A stretch of 64,000 nt of DNA from JBEPVZ01 sp041690695 (GCA_041690695.1 JBEPVZ010000001.1:1-64000); one strand, 5' to 3'. Shown: positions 15,833 to 24,419, counted from the first letter of the stretch. Numbers and translations are program-made. Notes: a model not told the origin generated them from the letters alone.

Positions 15833-16437
15833 TGTCTTACCCGGAAATTAGATTTACGGTTCCAGATCATCAAGATATGTATAGCATAGAAGGGATCGAT
15901 GGAGCTGGCAAAACAACCCAGGCTAATCGTGTGGGCCATGAATTAATTAGGCACGAGATTTCAGTGGCGACCTTAACAAATCCAAGCAATACACCACTTG
16001 GAAAATTTTTACGGGAGAATTTAGGAACGCTGCCTTCGTGGCAACGATTTACTTTATTTGTCATGGATATGTTAGATGTTTTATCAAGAAGCTCGTACAA
16101 GGATATTATTATTTGGGATAGATATATAGATTCAACTATCGTTTCCAATTCAGACACTCATCCTGACTTAGCTGCTTTATGGGTAAACCAATTGCCACGA
16201 CCTAAACATGCTTTTTTCCTAGACATTGACCCAATTAGTGTACTTAAAAAAAGGTCAGGGTCCCTGCATGATCACTCACTAGATATTAGTCACCAAAAGT
16301 TAAAATATAGTCGTTATAAAGAGCTCATTTCTAGAAATCCAGATCGATTTACTGTAGTTGATGGTAGTCTACCCGAAGCAGTAATCACAGAGAGGATAGC
16401 CAGTGAAATTGTGCGTTTATATACAATAAAAAAATGA
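15832..16437 (+). CDS. Thymidylate kinase-like nucleoside monophosphate kinase
   Basis: This 201-residue P-loop kinase resembles dTMP kinase, which converts dTMP to dTDP. Walker A (GIDGAGKTTQ) is at residues 21-30, a DR-type motif (WDRYIDST) near 94 and a Lid-type region with KKRSG near 138. The sequence between them is diverged from ordinary Tmk, so the preferred monophosphate may differ. It is translationally coupled on both sides (1- and 4-base overlaps), which places it in one pathway with the phosphoribosyltransferase and the PfkB kinase. Confidence 0.8.
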   Translation: MSYPEIRFTVPDHQDMYSIEGIDGAGKTTQANRVGHELIRHEISVATLTNPSNTPLGKFLRENLGTLPSWQRFTLFVMDMLDVLSRSSYKDIIIWDRYIDSTIVSNSDTHPDLAALWVNQLPRPKHAFFLDIDPISVLKKRSGSLHDHSLDISHQKLKYSRYKELISRNPDRFTVVDGSLPEAVITERIASEIVRLYTIKK

Positions 16438-17294
16438 TCGAGACAGAAAATATTTTAATTGTTGGTAGTCTAGTTAAAGATATTATCTTTGGTCAAGAAA
16501 AATATGGAGGCTCAGCTCCAGTGATAGCTTCCAATATAAAGGGATTAGGGATAAATGCTGGAGTTTTATCTGTAGCAAGCCGCGATAAGTTTAGCCAAGA
16601 ATACCTAGAACACTTAGTAAAACTAGGAGTAAATATAGAGCTTATTTTGACAACACTAGATGAGCTTCCAAAATGCATTGTCGATAAAACGGATAATAAG
16701 GACACTGATAGCACTTGGGTAGATAATGGTGGGCATAGTGCCTTGGATGAGTACAACCTTTCAACGCAATCATTACAGAACTATCCATATATTCATTTAG
16801 TCAGTTGCCCTCCGGGACTAGCTAGAAGGCTGGCTAATTCGACTAAATCTCGTCTTTCATACGAACCTGGACCAAAAGTTCTATTTGACGAAAGCTATTT
16901 TGATTACAAAGTATTTGAACAAAGTGATTGTATGTTTTTTAATGAGGAGGAATATACGAGAGTAAGTGCAGTCATAGGAGTTACCTCACCATTAGAATTA
17001 ATTGATGGTTCTAATAAGATAGTTGTGATAACTAAAGGAAGTAATGGGTCAGATATTTACACCAGTGCTGAGCTGGAACCACTCAGAATTAAAGCTGCTC
17101 CAATAAAACAGCTGATTGATTTCACTGGTGCTGGTGATGCTTATAAATCAGGTTTTTTAGCAGGTATGGTTAGAGGATTAGACATGCCCCAAAGAGCATT
17201 TATAGGTTCACTAATGGCAGCTGAATGTATTCAGCAAATTGGGGGGATATTACCGGTAGACTATCTAATTGGACTAAGACATAAATATATGTAG
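16434..17294 (+). CDS. PfkB family kinase (ribokinase/nucleoside kinase type)
   Basis: The 286-residue protein has the N-terminal PfkB pattern (NILIVGSLVKDIIF, then GGSAPVIASNIKGLG) and the C-terminal signature with the anion hole and catalytic base (DFTGAGDAYKSGF, Asp235). PfkB kinases phosphorylate sugars or nucleosides. The operon context suggests a nucleoside or a ribose-like product as substrate. Its start overlaps the upstream kinase by 4 bases. The stop is one base from the end of the convergent ABC permease gene. Confidence 0.85.
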   Translation: MIETENILIVGSLVKDIIFGQEKYGGSAPVIASNIKGLGINAGVLSVASRDKFSQEYLEHLVKLGVNIELILTTLDELPKCIVDKTDNKDTDSTWVDNGGHSALDEYNLSTQSLQNYPYIHLVSCPPGLARRLANSTKSRLSYEPGPKVLFDESYFDYKVFEQSDCMFFNEEEYTRVSAVIGVTSPLELIDGSNKIVVITKGSNGSDIYTSAELEPLRIKAAPIKQLIDFTGAGDAYKSGFLAGMVRGLDMPQRAFIGSLMAAECIQQIGGILPVDYLIGLRHKYM

Positions 17295-17295
17295 C

Positions 17296-18048
17296 TTAAT
17301 TAGCTGTTTTTGCCATAGACCAAGGTATACAGAAATCTTCTAAAATACTTATTAAAGAATAAAATAAAATGCCAGTAGTGCTTGATAAAAAAATTGCTGA
17401 GAAAACTAAGGGAATATCAAACGTGTAGTACCCACTAATAATGATATAACCTAACCCTCCATTTACGGTAATAAACTCGCTGACGAGAGCTCCAACTATC
17501 GCTAAAGATATCGATATTTTTAATGATGAAAATATATACGGGAGAGATGCAGGTAGAACCAATCGTCTTATAATTTGATATCTTGAAGCTGAGTAGAGTC
17601 GGAAAAAATCTAGATATTCATTATTTATCGACTTAACCCCTCTGACCAGGTTTATTAATGAAGGGAAAAAAGATATCAAGCCAGCTGCAATTATATGAGA
17701 AATCCGTCCAGATCCCAGCCAAAGTACTAATATTGGGGCAAAAGCAATGACTGGAATAGTCTCTAAAATAACGGCATAAGGCAGAATAATCTCTTCCATA
17801 AAACTGAATCTAAATACCAATAAAACAATTGTAAGGCTAAATACGTTAGCTATTGTAAATCCTCCAATAGCCTCAACTAAAGTTATCAGCCAGTTTTCAC
17901 TAAGTAGCTGGATGTTTTTAGAGAAAGATGCATAAACCACCTCGGGGGAAGGAAAAAGATAAGAGGGAAGGTCCAGAGTTTTTGTCAGAAGACTCCAAAG
18001 CGATATTAAGAAAAAGAGACTTATTACTAAGTAAATCAGTTTACGCAT
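17296..18048 (-). CDS. ABC transporter permease (SsuC/TauC/ThiX type)
   Basis: The 250-residue inner membrane permease has about six spans and the family coupling segment (RLYSASRYQIIRRLVLPASLP) at about 140-160, which contacts the ATPase. It belongs to the group that serves NMT1/THI5-like binding proteins (nitrate, taurine, thiamine precursors, riboflavin). It is the last gene of the importer operon and overlaps the ATPase gene by 8 bases. It converges on the PfkB gene. Confidence 0.9.
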   Translation of the reverse strand: MRKLIYLVISLFFLISLWSLLTKTLDLPSYLFPSPEVVYASFSKNIQLLSENWLITLVEAIGGFTIANVFSLTIVLLVFRFSFMEEIILPYAVILETIPVIAFAPILVLWLGSGRISHIIAAGLISFFPSLINLVRGVKSINNEYLDFFRLYSASRYQIIRRLVLPASLPYIFSSLKISISLAIVGALVSEFITVNGGLGYIIISGYYTFDIPLVFSAIFLSSTTGILFYSLISILEDFCIPWSMAKTAN

Positions 18049-18778
18049 CTGTAAGCTCTCTTCTTAAAAGTTTTAGATATTTTATGAATTTTGGAGAAAA
18101 CCTAGTTTGTGTATTCCTAGTAGAAAAGTTTATATCAAGAATAGTTTTTACCTGAGTAGGCCTCCTTGAAAGGATAACCACCTTGTTGGATAAGTAGATT
18201 GCTTCAGTAAGGGAATGTGTGACCAAAATGGTTGTCATTTTTCCTTGATCGTGTGTAGTCAGCAGTTTGTCTTGGAGAAACTCTCTGTTTGGTTCATCAA
18301 TCGAAGAAAAAGGTTCGTCTAACAACAATAGTTCCGGATCAAGAATTAAACTTTGGAGAATACAAACCAACTTCATGGTACCTCCGGAGAGATGTTGGAT
18401 AGGCATATTTGATTTACCGGCTAAATTCACCATTTCTAATAGGTCAAGAGCTCGTTGGTAATCTTTATTCGATACTATTTGTTGTGGTAGCATGATGTTT
18501 TCAATGGTATTTAACCATGGAAAGAGGGTCGGTGTTTGAAAACATAGGCCAATCTTACTTTTTTCGCGTAGTGATTTAGCTGGTTTGCGATTTATGGTTA
18601 TTTGGCCAGAATCGAGAGGAAGGAGGGTTGAGATTAGTCTTAGCAAAGTCGTTTTACCACAACCGTACGGCCCAACTATCGACACAAAATCTCCCTTGTT
18701 AATATCTAAATTAAGATTATTGATAACTTTGACGTTTTGATAGCTTTTCGAGACTCCCCGCAAGGAGACGAAGCTCAT
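18041..18778 (-). CDS. ABC transporter ATP-binding protein
   Basis: The 245-residue ATPase powers the importer encoded around it. Walker A (GPYGCGKTT) is at residues 36-44, the Q-loop at about 80 (CFQTPTLFPW), the signature is LSGGTMK (usually LSGGQxQ) near 134, and Walker B is LLLLDEP near 157. The signature change TMK is slightly unusual. It overlaps its neighbours on both sides by a few bases, showing a single transcription unit with the binding protein and the permease. Confidence 0.92.
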   Translation of the reverse strand: MSFVSLRGVSKSYQNVKVINNLNLDINKGDFVSIVGPYGCGKTTLLRLISTLLPLDSGQITINRKPAKSLREKSKIGLCFQTPTLFPWLNTIENIMLPQQIVSNKDYQRALDLLEMVNLAGKSNMPIQHLSGGTMKLVCILQSLILDPELLLLDEPFSSIDEPNREFLQDKLLTTHDQGKMTTILVTHSLTEAIYLSNKVVILSRRPTQVKTILDINFSTRNTQTRFSPKFIKYLKLLRRELTDA

Positions 18779-19779
18779 TCGTTAACAAATTGATTGGTGA
18801 AAGCTTGATCTAAAGTTATTGATCCTTTTAGAAGGTCCTGGGAACTTAAGATCTCTTGCATACCCTGCCAGATTTTGGTATCTGATAAACCAATCTTCTG
18901 ATCAGTAAAGATTAAGCTTTGGCTTAGATTAAGAGAATCTAATTCATGTTTTCTATTGAGTGTGTTGTTTCTAGCTAAGGTTGAGTTGATGGCTCCTTCT
19001 TTATCAATAAATGCCATATTCCATCCTTCAAGCGTGGCAGTAACAAACTTTTTTACAATATCGGGATGATTTTTGACCATATCTTCAGTTGTAAAGATAG
19101 TATCTCCGTAAAAATTTATGCCATAGTCACGCGGCTTTATTATATTGACATCAATACCTTGGTCAGCCAGTAAAAGAGGTTCGTTAACTTCATAACCTAC
19201 TTCCGCATCTATGTTACCCGTGATAAATTGAGTAAGATCAAACGTTTTTGGAACGGCGTTTATACGATTATTATCTATGCCCTGTTTTGATAACAAGGCT
19301 CTATATATTATTTCATCGTCGTCAGCAGCAACAACACCAATCTTTTTCCCAACAAGATCAATAGGTTTTAGGATATTTAAAGATTTTTTTGAGTAGATAG
19401 CGATCGGAGATTTTTGGTAGATGACTGCAACAGCAACAACGGGCACTCCTTTATCACGAGCTAATAAGATTTGATTACCACTCGTTATACCAAAACTATC
19501 TGCTCCAGATACCACCATTGCTATAGAGGAAATATTTGGGCCACCTGGATCAATAGAAACATTTAATCCTTGATTGGCATATAAACCCTTATCCTGGGCG
19601 ACATAAATTCCGGCAAATTGACTTTGATTTAACCACTTTAACCTAATAGAGATATTAATTGCCGCATGCACGGAAGGACTGGTATTCGATATTTTGGGTT
19701 GATTTAGTCGAAAAAGATAATAAACAAATAGTCCTAAAACTAGGAGTATTATAATAATTGTGAGTCGTTTAAATGACAT
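18775..19779 (-). CDS. NMT1/THI5-like substrate-binding protein of the ABC importer
   Basis: The 334-residue protein has an N-terminal membrane anchor (about 6-24) and no lipobox. The binding-protein fold follows, with IRLKWLNQSQFAGIYVAQDK at about 46-65 as in ThiY/SsuA/RibY-type receptors. The region ADSFGITSGNQILLARDKG and the hinge IDLVGKKIGV also fit. Known relatives bind pyrimidines of thiamine synthesis, riboflavin or sulfonates. The neighbouring nucleotide operon suggests a base or nucleoside-like ligand; this is inference. The gene begins one base from a 28-bp perfect palindrome. Confidence 0.85.
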   Translation of the reverse strand: MSFKRLTIIIILLVLGLFVYYLFRLNQPKISNTSPSVHAAINISIRLKWLNQSQFAGIYVAQDKGLYANQGLNVSIDPGGPNISSIAMVVSGADSFGITSGNQILLARDKGVPVVAVAVIYQKSPIAIYSKKSLNILKPIDLVGKKIGVVAADDDEIIYRALLSKQGIDNNRINAVPKTFDLTQFITGNIDAEVGYEVNEPLLLADQGIDVNIIKPRDYGINFYGDTIFTTEDMVKNHPDIVKKFVTATLEGWNMAFIDKEGAINSTLARNNTLNRKHELDSLNLSQSLIFTDQKIGLSDTKIWQGMQEILSSQDLLKGSITLDQAFTNQFVNE

Positions 19780-19780
19780 T

Positions 19781-19808
19781 TTTTAATACTCATTAATGAG
19801 TATTAAAA
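19781..19808. promoter_or_regulatory. Putative operator, site 2 (28-bp perfect palindrome)
   Basis: The centre is ACTCATTAATGAGT at 19788-19801 and the symmetry extends 7 bases further on each side without a mismatch. On the minus strand a TACAAT box (complement of 19811-19816) lies just before it, so the palindrome covers the predicted transcription start of the ABC operon. The centre matches the site at 15201-15214 in 12 of 14 positions and has the same placement relative to its promoter. Confidence 0.7.
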
Positions 19809-19866
19809 GGATTGTATGCCTACTATTCTAGTGTGTCAAGCTACGACAAAAATATCTAGGGATTAA

Positions 19867-20313
19867 TTAAACAGCTTTCAAAGCATCAAACCCTTTAAGA
19901 ATATATTTATCAACATTCGGTGAGAAATCATAGTCACCAATTTGATCTTCCGAGATCCATTGAACTTTGCTAGTATCTTCTAAGGCTTTTGCTTCCCCAG
20001 ATTTCCAGTGACATAAAAAAATCAAGGCGATGACATGCTGTCCTGTCGATCTGAGAAAAGTATTATTAGATAGAAGAGTTACATTGTCTTGAATGTCTAC
20101 TCCCGTTTCCTCCTTAACTTCGTCGGATAGGGTCTTTTCTATAATATTCCAAACATTACCATCAGTTCGCTCAACTTTACCGCCGGGTATAGTCCATTTT
20201 CCAGGATCATGTGTTTCTTCCATGCTCCGTTGTGAAGCTAATATTTTTCCGTTCTTTTCTACCACCGCATTTATAAGTACTAAATGAGTTTTATCAGTAG
20301 CCAGGTCGCTCAT
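19867..20313 (-). CDS. Nudix hydrolase
   Basis: The 148-residue protein has the Nudix fold, which hydrolyses nucleoside diphosphate-linked compounds. The box begins PGGKVE at about residues 43-48 and ends DEVKEETGV at about 66-74. There is an insertion between the two halves, and Asp replaces the usual Arg before the first Glu. It may clean or process nucleotides in this nucleotide-rich region, but no operon link is seen. Confidence 0.82.
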   Translation of the reverse strand: MSDLATDKTHLVLINAVVEKNGKILASQRSMEETHDPGKWTIPGGKVERTDGNVWNIIEKTLSDEVKEETGVDIQDNVTLLSNNTFLRSTGQHVIALIFLCHWKSGEAKALEDTSKVQWISEDQIGDYDFSPNVDKYILKGFDALKAV

Positions 20314-20361
20314 ATAACATATATACTAAACTAATCGCCAATAAAATTCAATTAATCTATC

Positions 20362-20868
20362 TCAAGATATATTGTCTATTCTAAAACTTCTACGCTGAGA
20401 ATTAATCTTACCCGAGCAAACTTGGTTCACTTTTCTACCAATTAGAATTCGGGCAATCGGAGATACATAGGAAATTGAATCCGGTTGCCCAAAAACCATA
20501 TAACTTCCTATTCTGTAGCTTAGCAACTCTTCATAATCAAGGTCAAAAAAATCAACTGTTCTTCCCAGACCAACATACCCAGCTAAATAATCAGGTAATA
20601 CAATTTTTGACTTTTCTTTGACCTTTAATAAATTTACGAACTGTCGGGAGTGCCGTTCATGTTCGCTTTGAGCATAATCGAAAGCAAAATTGTCATGCCA
20701 GGTTTCTCCACCACCATGAGTGGCATCGCCAATCAGTTGACCAGCTTGTAGTACATCCATACGAGCCTTTTTTATCCCTTGCTCGAGTAGTAAGTAGTCC
20801 GGTTCTAGAAAATAAATGTTCGTGGGAAGAGATGGTATTTGATTTCTTTCACCCCTACGTTCCGGCAT
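20362..20868 (-). CDS. GreA/GreB C-terminal-domain protein
   Basis: The last 60 residues of this 168-residue protein read like the FKBP-type C-terminal domain of Gre transcript cleavage factors (ISYVSPIARILIGRKVNQV, then a RRSFRIDNIS strand). The N-terminal half has an acidic/basic helix region but not a clear Gre coiled coil. It may bind RNA polymerase near the secondary channel, like other Gre-domain proteins, with an altered or absent cleavage tip. The start is the ATG before PERRGERNQ. Confidence 0.62.
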   Translation of the reverse strand: MPERRGERNQIPSLPTNIYFLEPDYLLLEQGIKKARMDVLQAGQLIGDATHGGGETWHDNFAFDYAQSEHERHSRQFVNLLKVKEKSKIVLPDYLAGYVGLGRTVDFFDLDYEELLSYRIGSYMVFGQPDSISYVSPIARILIGRKVNQVCSGKINSQRRSFRIDNIS

Positions 20869-20960
20869 CCTTGATTTTTAACACAACTCAACTTCAATAT
20901 CAACATAACCTTAATTTAGGGACAAGCCTAGATGCCCGCTTTATTTAATTGAAAGACGAG

Positions 20961-21032
20961 AGCGGGATAGGGGAATCGAACCCCTTACATTCTGCTTGGA
21001 AAGCAGACGTTCTACCAGTGAACTAATCCCGC
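20961..21032 (-). tRNA. tRNA-Gly (anticodon TCC)
   Basis: The reverse strand gives a cloverleaf with acceptor GCGGGAT/ATCCCGC, anticodon stem TCTGC/GCAGA with loop TTTCCAA (anticodon TCC), and T-arm GGGGTTCGATTCCCC. CCA is not encoded. No gene is co-oriented within 90 bases. Confidence 0.95.
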
Positions 21033-21099
21033 AGGATGACCCCTATTTTCCCAGAACCTACTCTAGTTTTCAACCCATAAGTGCTATATTTAATAGTAG

Positions 21100-21828
21100 A
21101 TGCGTTACACCCATGGTATAAAGTTAATTCGGAAACGTCCCCACGTTGGCAAGATCTCTTTAGCCATTACATTGACGCTGGTCTTATTAATTGTCGTTTT
21201 GGGTTTCACTTCCTTAAATGCCGAGCGGTTTTTTATTGGATTTGTCGAAAGTTTGTATCGAGTCAGCTTGTCATATGTCATTGCCTTAGTTTTGGCTTTA
21301 GTTTTAGCCTTAATCATCAGTGCTTCAAAGGTCGTTGAAGAAGTCTTAGTCCCAATTTTGGATGTTTTACAAAGTTTTCCATCCTTTGCCCTATTTCCAT
21401 TATTTGTGCTCTGGTTTGGTAAGACCTCAATCGTGACCATCATAATTTTAATTGCCGAGATGATCTGGCCAATCTTATTTACAGTTTTAACTGCTCATAA
21501 ACAGATTCGTGAAGATGTTTTAGAAGCGGCTAAATCTTTTAAAGCCCAAGGTTTAAAATTACTCTGGTTTGTAATTATCCCGCTAATCTTCCCGGCTATA
21601 ATTACCGGATCGATCGTGGCCTGGGGCGAAGCTTGGGAAGCAATCATCGCGGCTGAAATTATCGTTAATATTGCAGGGGTTGGTAGCTATTTGGCTGATA
21701 TTGCCGCCAGCAATCATCCCGAAAAATTGGCGATTGGGATTCTAGCCTTAATGTTAATCTTATTCTTAATCAATAAATATTTGTGGTTGCCACTTTTAAA
21801 TATCAGTACTAAATATCAACAAGACTAA
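21100..21828 (+). CDS. ABC transporter permease (SsuC/TauC type), second system
   Basis: The 242-residue permease has a membrane segment from about residue 22 and about six spans in all. The coupling motif is EAAKSFKAQGLKLLWFVIIP at about 143-162. It belongs to the same family as the permease at 17296-18048. Its partner ATPase follows with a one-base overlap, but no binding protein is encoded beside it. The substrate is unknown; it may share the receptor of the other importer or use one encoded elsewhere. Confidence 0.9.
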   Translation: MRYTHGIKLIRKRPHVGKISLAITLTLVLLIVVLGFTSLNAERFFIGFVESLYRVSLSYVIALVLALVLALIISASKVVEEVLVPILDVLQSFPSFALFPLFVLWFGKTSIVTIIILIAEMIWPILFTVLTAHKQIREDVLEAAKSFKAQGLKLLWFVIIPLIFPAIITGSIVAWGEAWEAIIAAEIIVNIAGVGSYLADIAASNHPEKLAIGILALMLILFLINKYLWLPLLNISTKYQQD

Positions 21829-22553
21829 TGCTAACTTTAAAAAATATCTCTAAAAATTACACAGACGAGGGTAAAAAAGCTGTTATTTTAGATGATATTA
21901 ATCTGGAATTTAAAACTGGCGAGCTGACAACTTTGATTGGGCCGTCCGGTTGTGGTAAATCAACCCTCCTACGAATTATTTCTGGTTTAACTCCGCCCAG
22001 TCATGGCCAACTAGTCTGGGCAGAAACTCCACAAATTGGTTTTATCTTCCAAAACTATGCTCTTTTCCCTTATTTAACAGTTTTTGAAAATATCGAGTTT
22101 GGATTAAAGATGAAAGGCACGAGTAAAGCCGAGCGAATAAAAATAGTTAATGAGTTGATCGAGGAAGTTGGTTTAAAAGGTTACGCTGATAAACATCCCA
22201 AAGAACTATCGGGCGGGATGAAACAACGAGTTGGGATTGCCAGGGCTTTAGCAATCTCACCCAATGTTTTATTAATGGATGAGCCATTTTCATCACTCGA
22301 TGAGTTTACGGCCGAGGATTTAAGAGCCTTACTGCTTAATTTGTGGTCAAAAAAGCATCTGAGCGTTATTATGGTCACTCATTTAATTAGAGAAGCGCTC
22401 CAATTGGCAGATCAGATCGTGGTTTTATCAACCAAGCCTGGTCGAATTAAAAAAGTCATGACCAATGAGCTAGCGAGACCAAGAAATTTAAGATCTGATG
22501 AATTTTTCAAACAAGAAGATCGTTTAAAAGAATTAATCCATCAAGAGTTATAA
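21828..22553 (+). CDS. ABC transporter ATP-binding protein, second system
   Basis: The 241-residue ATPase has Walker A GPSGCGKST (38-46), the Q-loop region IGFIFQNYALFPY, signature LSGGMKQRVGIARAL and Walker B VLLMDEP. All catalytic motifs are canonical. It is coupled to the permease by a one-base overlap. Its last 6 bases overlap the convergent HIT gene. The closest functional class is the nitrate/taurine/thiamine-precursor importers. Confidence 0.93.
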   Translation: MLTLKNISKNYTDEGKKAVILDDINLEFKTGELTTLIGPSGCGKSTLLRIISGLTPPSHGQLVWAETPQIGFIFQNYALFPYLTVFENIEFGLKMKGTSKAERIKIVNELIEEVGLKGYADKHPKELSGGMKQRVGIARALAISPNVLLMDEPFSSLDEFTAEDLRALLLNLWSKKHLSVIMVTHLIREALQLADQIVVLSTKPGRIKKVMTNELARPRNLRSDEFFKQEDRLKELIHQEL

Positions 22554-22946
22554 AGCGGCTTTAATCTTGTCAAAATTAGAAATTTGGACCGACTCGTCAT
22601 CACTTTTTTCTGCAAAGTGAAGTTTAACCTCATCGTTATGAAATCTTGGTTTAATATGGAGATGAAAATGGTTAACTTCTTGGCCAGCCGCTGGCTCATT
22701 ATTTTGAATCAAATTAACTCCATCAGCATTAAGACCTTTTTTAACCGCTTTTGAGATTTTTATCGCCGCCGACATAACCGCCGCTCCGGTTTGATCATCT
22801 AAGTCATAAATCGTAGCGATATGTTTTTTGGGTACAACTAGGGGATGGCCCTGAAGTGACAAAAAAACGATGACCTCCTTATCTTCAAAGATAGCTTTGT
22901 GGGGTAATTTTCCAGCAATAATTTTGCAAAAAACACAGTCTTCCAT
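22548..22946 (-). CDS. HIT (histidine triad) family protein
   Basis: A 132-residue HINT-type protein, likely a nucleoside phosphoramidase or dinucleotide hydrolase. The zinc-like start CVFCKIIAGKLPH (residues 4-16) and the catalytic triad HFHLHIKPRF near 95 are both clear. A TATAAT box (complement) lies 7 bases before the ATG, so the message is probably leaderless. Confidence 0.93.
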   Translation of the reverse strand: MEDCVFCKIIAGKLPHKAIFEDKEVIVFLSLQGHPLVVPKKHIATIYDLDDQTGAAVMSAAIKISKAVKKGLNADGVNLIQNNEPAAGQEVNHFHLHIKPRFHNDEVKLHFAEKSDDESVQISNFDKIKAAL

Positions 22947-22954
22947 AGCAATTA

Positions 22955-23431
22955 TTATACCAAAATTCTACGTTGGGTAGGACGGACGCTGGGTCGTTGA
23001 CGTTTAAGTTCTTCTAAATCGCGTAATAATTTTTGAAGATCTCCTTCAATATTATCAAGAGTTACTCGAGTTTGTTTATCACCTGATTCGTCATCATCTT
23101 GAAGCTCCTCAACATCTTCCTGAAGCTCACCTAAATCATCTTGAACTTCTTCGATATCATCAGCCACGCTGGCTAAACTTTGCGCTTGGCGATTGACTGT
23201 CATTTGAATAAAGATCGCTAGATAAATTGCTTCTAGAGAAACGGCGGTTGTTAAAATTAATAAGATACTATCAAGCCCTAGGCCAAATAAACGCAAGCCA
23301 AAAATACCAATAAAGAAGATTGTGTGAGCCACGATCGAGAGAGGCGTACCAACTAAGTTGGTTAAACGAATCGAAAATTGAGCTAGGCCATTAAGATTAT
23401 TATCAATTTTGGATTTAACTTTTTTAACCAT
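22955..23431 (-). CDS. Small membrane protein, DUF1003-like
   Basis: The 158-residue protein has two membrane spans (about residues 30-52 and 58-80) joined by a short loop, ending at IFIQMTVNRQAQ, then an acidic coiled coil (about 85-140) rich in DDxxELQED repeats. The spans and the NRQ ending resemble DUF1003 proteins and, less closely, low-affinity iron permeases. The coiled coil would lie in the cytoplasm. The function is unknown. Confidence 0.65.
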   Translation of the reverse strand: MVKKVKSKIDNNLNGLAQFSIRLTNLVGTPLSIVAHTIFFIGIFGLRLFGLGLDSILLILTTAVSLEAIYLAIFIQMTVNRQAQSLASVADDIEEVQDDLGELQEDVEELQDDDESGDKQTRVTLDNIEGDLQKLLRDLEELKRQRPSVRPTQRRILV

Positions 23432-23555
23432 AAATTAGGATCTCCACTCATATAGGCGTTTAATGATTGTAACTCAAAAAATTGACGATAGGCAATAGTC
23501 TGAATGTAAAAGTATTAGACTTCATATCGTCATTCTGATAAAATCTATTCCAGTT

Positions 23556-23640
23556 GCCGCAGTGGTGGAATGGTATACACGCGCGCCTTAAGAGCGTGTG
23601 AGCTACGCTTATGTGGGTTCGACTCCCACCTGCGGCACCA
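23556..23640 (+). tRNA. tRNA-Leu (anticodon TAA)
   Basis: The 85-base gene has acceptor GCCGCAG/CTGCGGC, an anticodon stem CGCGC/GCGTG with loop CTTAAGA (anticodon TAA), a long variable arm as in leucine tRNAs, and T-arm GTGGGTTCGACTCCCAC. The 3' CCA is encoded (23638-23640), unlike in the Arg, Gly and Gln tRNAs of this window. Confidence 0.96.
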
Positions 23641-23693
23641 AATTGATTAGGCCATTGACAATTAAACTGTTGGAGAGTATACATACTTCATAT

Positions 23694-24419
23694 ATGCCAG
23701 GCGAGCATTTATCAGAATTTACTCCTCCAATTCCAGAACATCCTTTCATGGGAAATATTAAAAAATCACTTGTTCTTTATCAAGGAAGCCAGGTTCAAAG
23801 AAGACCATCAAGAGAAGTTATTGAGAGATATATTACATTCGACGATGAGGATTTCCCAGACACGGCCCGTTTAAATGATTCCGATGTCCCCGTCTGGGCA
23901 ATTATGGGAAATATAGATACACCTCATGAGACGCAAACGCTTAGAGGAGTTATTGAACAAACAGCTGATGACAATGATGTATCACTCGACGAGATGCAGG
24001 CGGCAATTGTATTTTATGGTGAAAATATAAGGGCGATTGATATAAGACGGGCAGAGAATAATGGATATCAACCTCCTCTAACAACTTTTGGAGAGCTTGC
24101 AGCTGAAGAAAATGCTTGGCTTAATCAAGGGAGATCGCAAGAAGACGATCCTGCCGATGAATTAATGGCAGAACTAGGAATGCCACCAGAAGCTAAGTTT
24201 GACTTTTTTGCAGCTGGGTTAGAAGCTATGCCTGTAGAATTTTGGACAGACCTAGTTGAAAGTGAAGTTATAGATAATGATAATATTACAAATCCACGCC
24301 CTCCTTATACTCAAACACAGATTAGTGACATGATTCAATATCAAGCGACTGTTGATGAAGAAGAACGTCTTACAGCGGAACAACACAAAAACGAACCTCG
24401 ATTAGGCAAAGATCAATAG
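23694..24419 (+). CDS. DUF433-like domain protein, unknown
   Basis: I choose the ATG at 23694; a longer frame would begin inside tRNA-Leu. Residues from about 40 to 120 resemble the DUF433 winged-helix family found in antitoxin-like proteins: RPSREVIERYITFD, then DVPVWAIMGNI, then SLDEMQAAIVFYGENIRAID. The remaining acidic half (to residue 241) is not recognised. It may be a DNA-binding or antitoxin-type protein; no toxin gene is evident beside it. Confidence 0.6.
   Translation: MPGEHLSEFTPPIPEHPFMGNIKKSLVLYQGSQVQRRPSREVIERYITFDDEDFPDTARLNDSDVPVWAIMGNIDTPHETQTLRGVIEQTADDNDVSLDEMQAAIVFYGENIRAIDIRRAENNGYQPPLTTFGELAAEENAWLNQGRSQEDDPADELMAELGMPPEAKFDFFAAGLEAMPVEFWTDLVESEVIDNDNITNPRPPYTQTQISDMIQYQATVDEEERLTAEQHKNEPRLGKDQ

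Noticed and set aside
23598..23693. Upstream extension of the DUF433-like gene into tRNA-Leu.
   Set aside because: The extra residues are read from the tRNA and are not coding; the ATG at 23694 is the first reasonable start.
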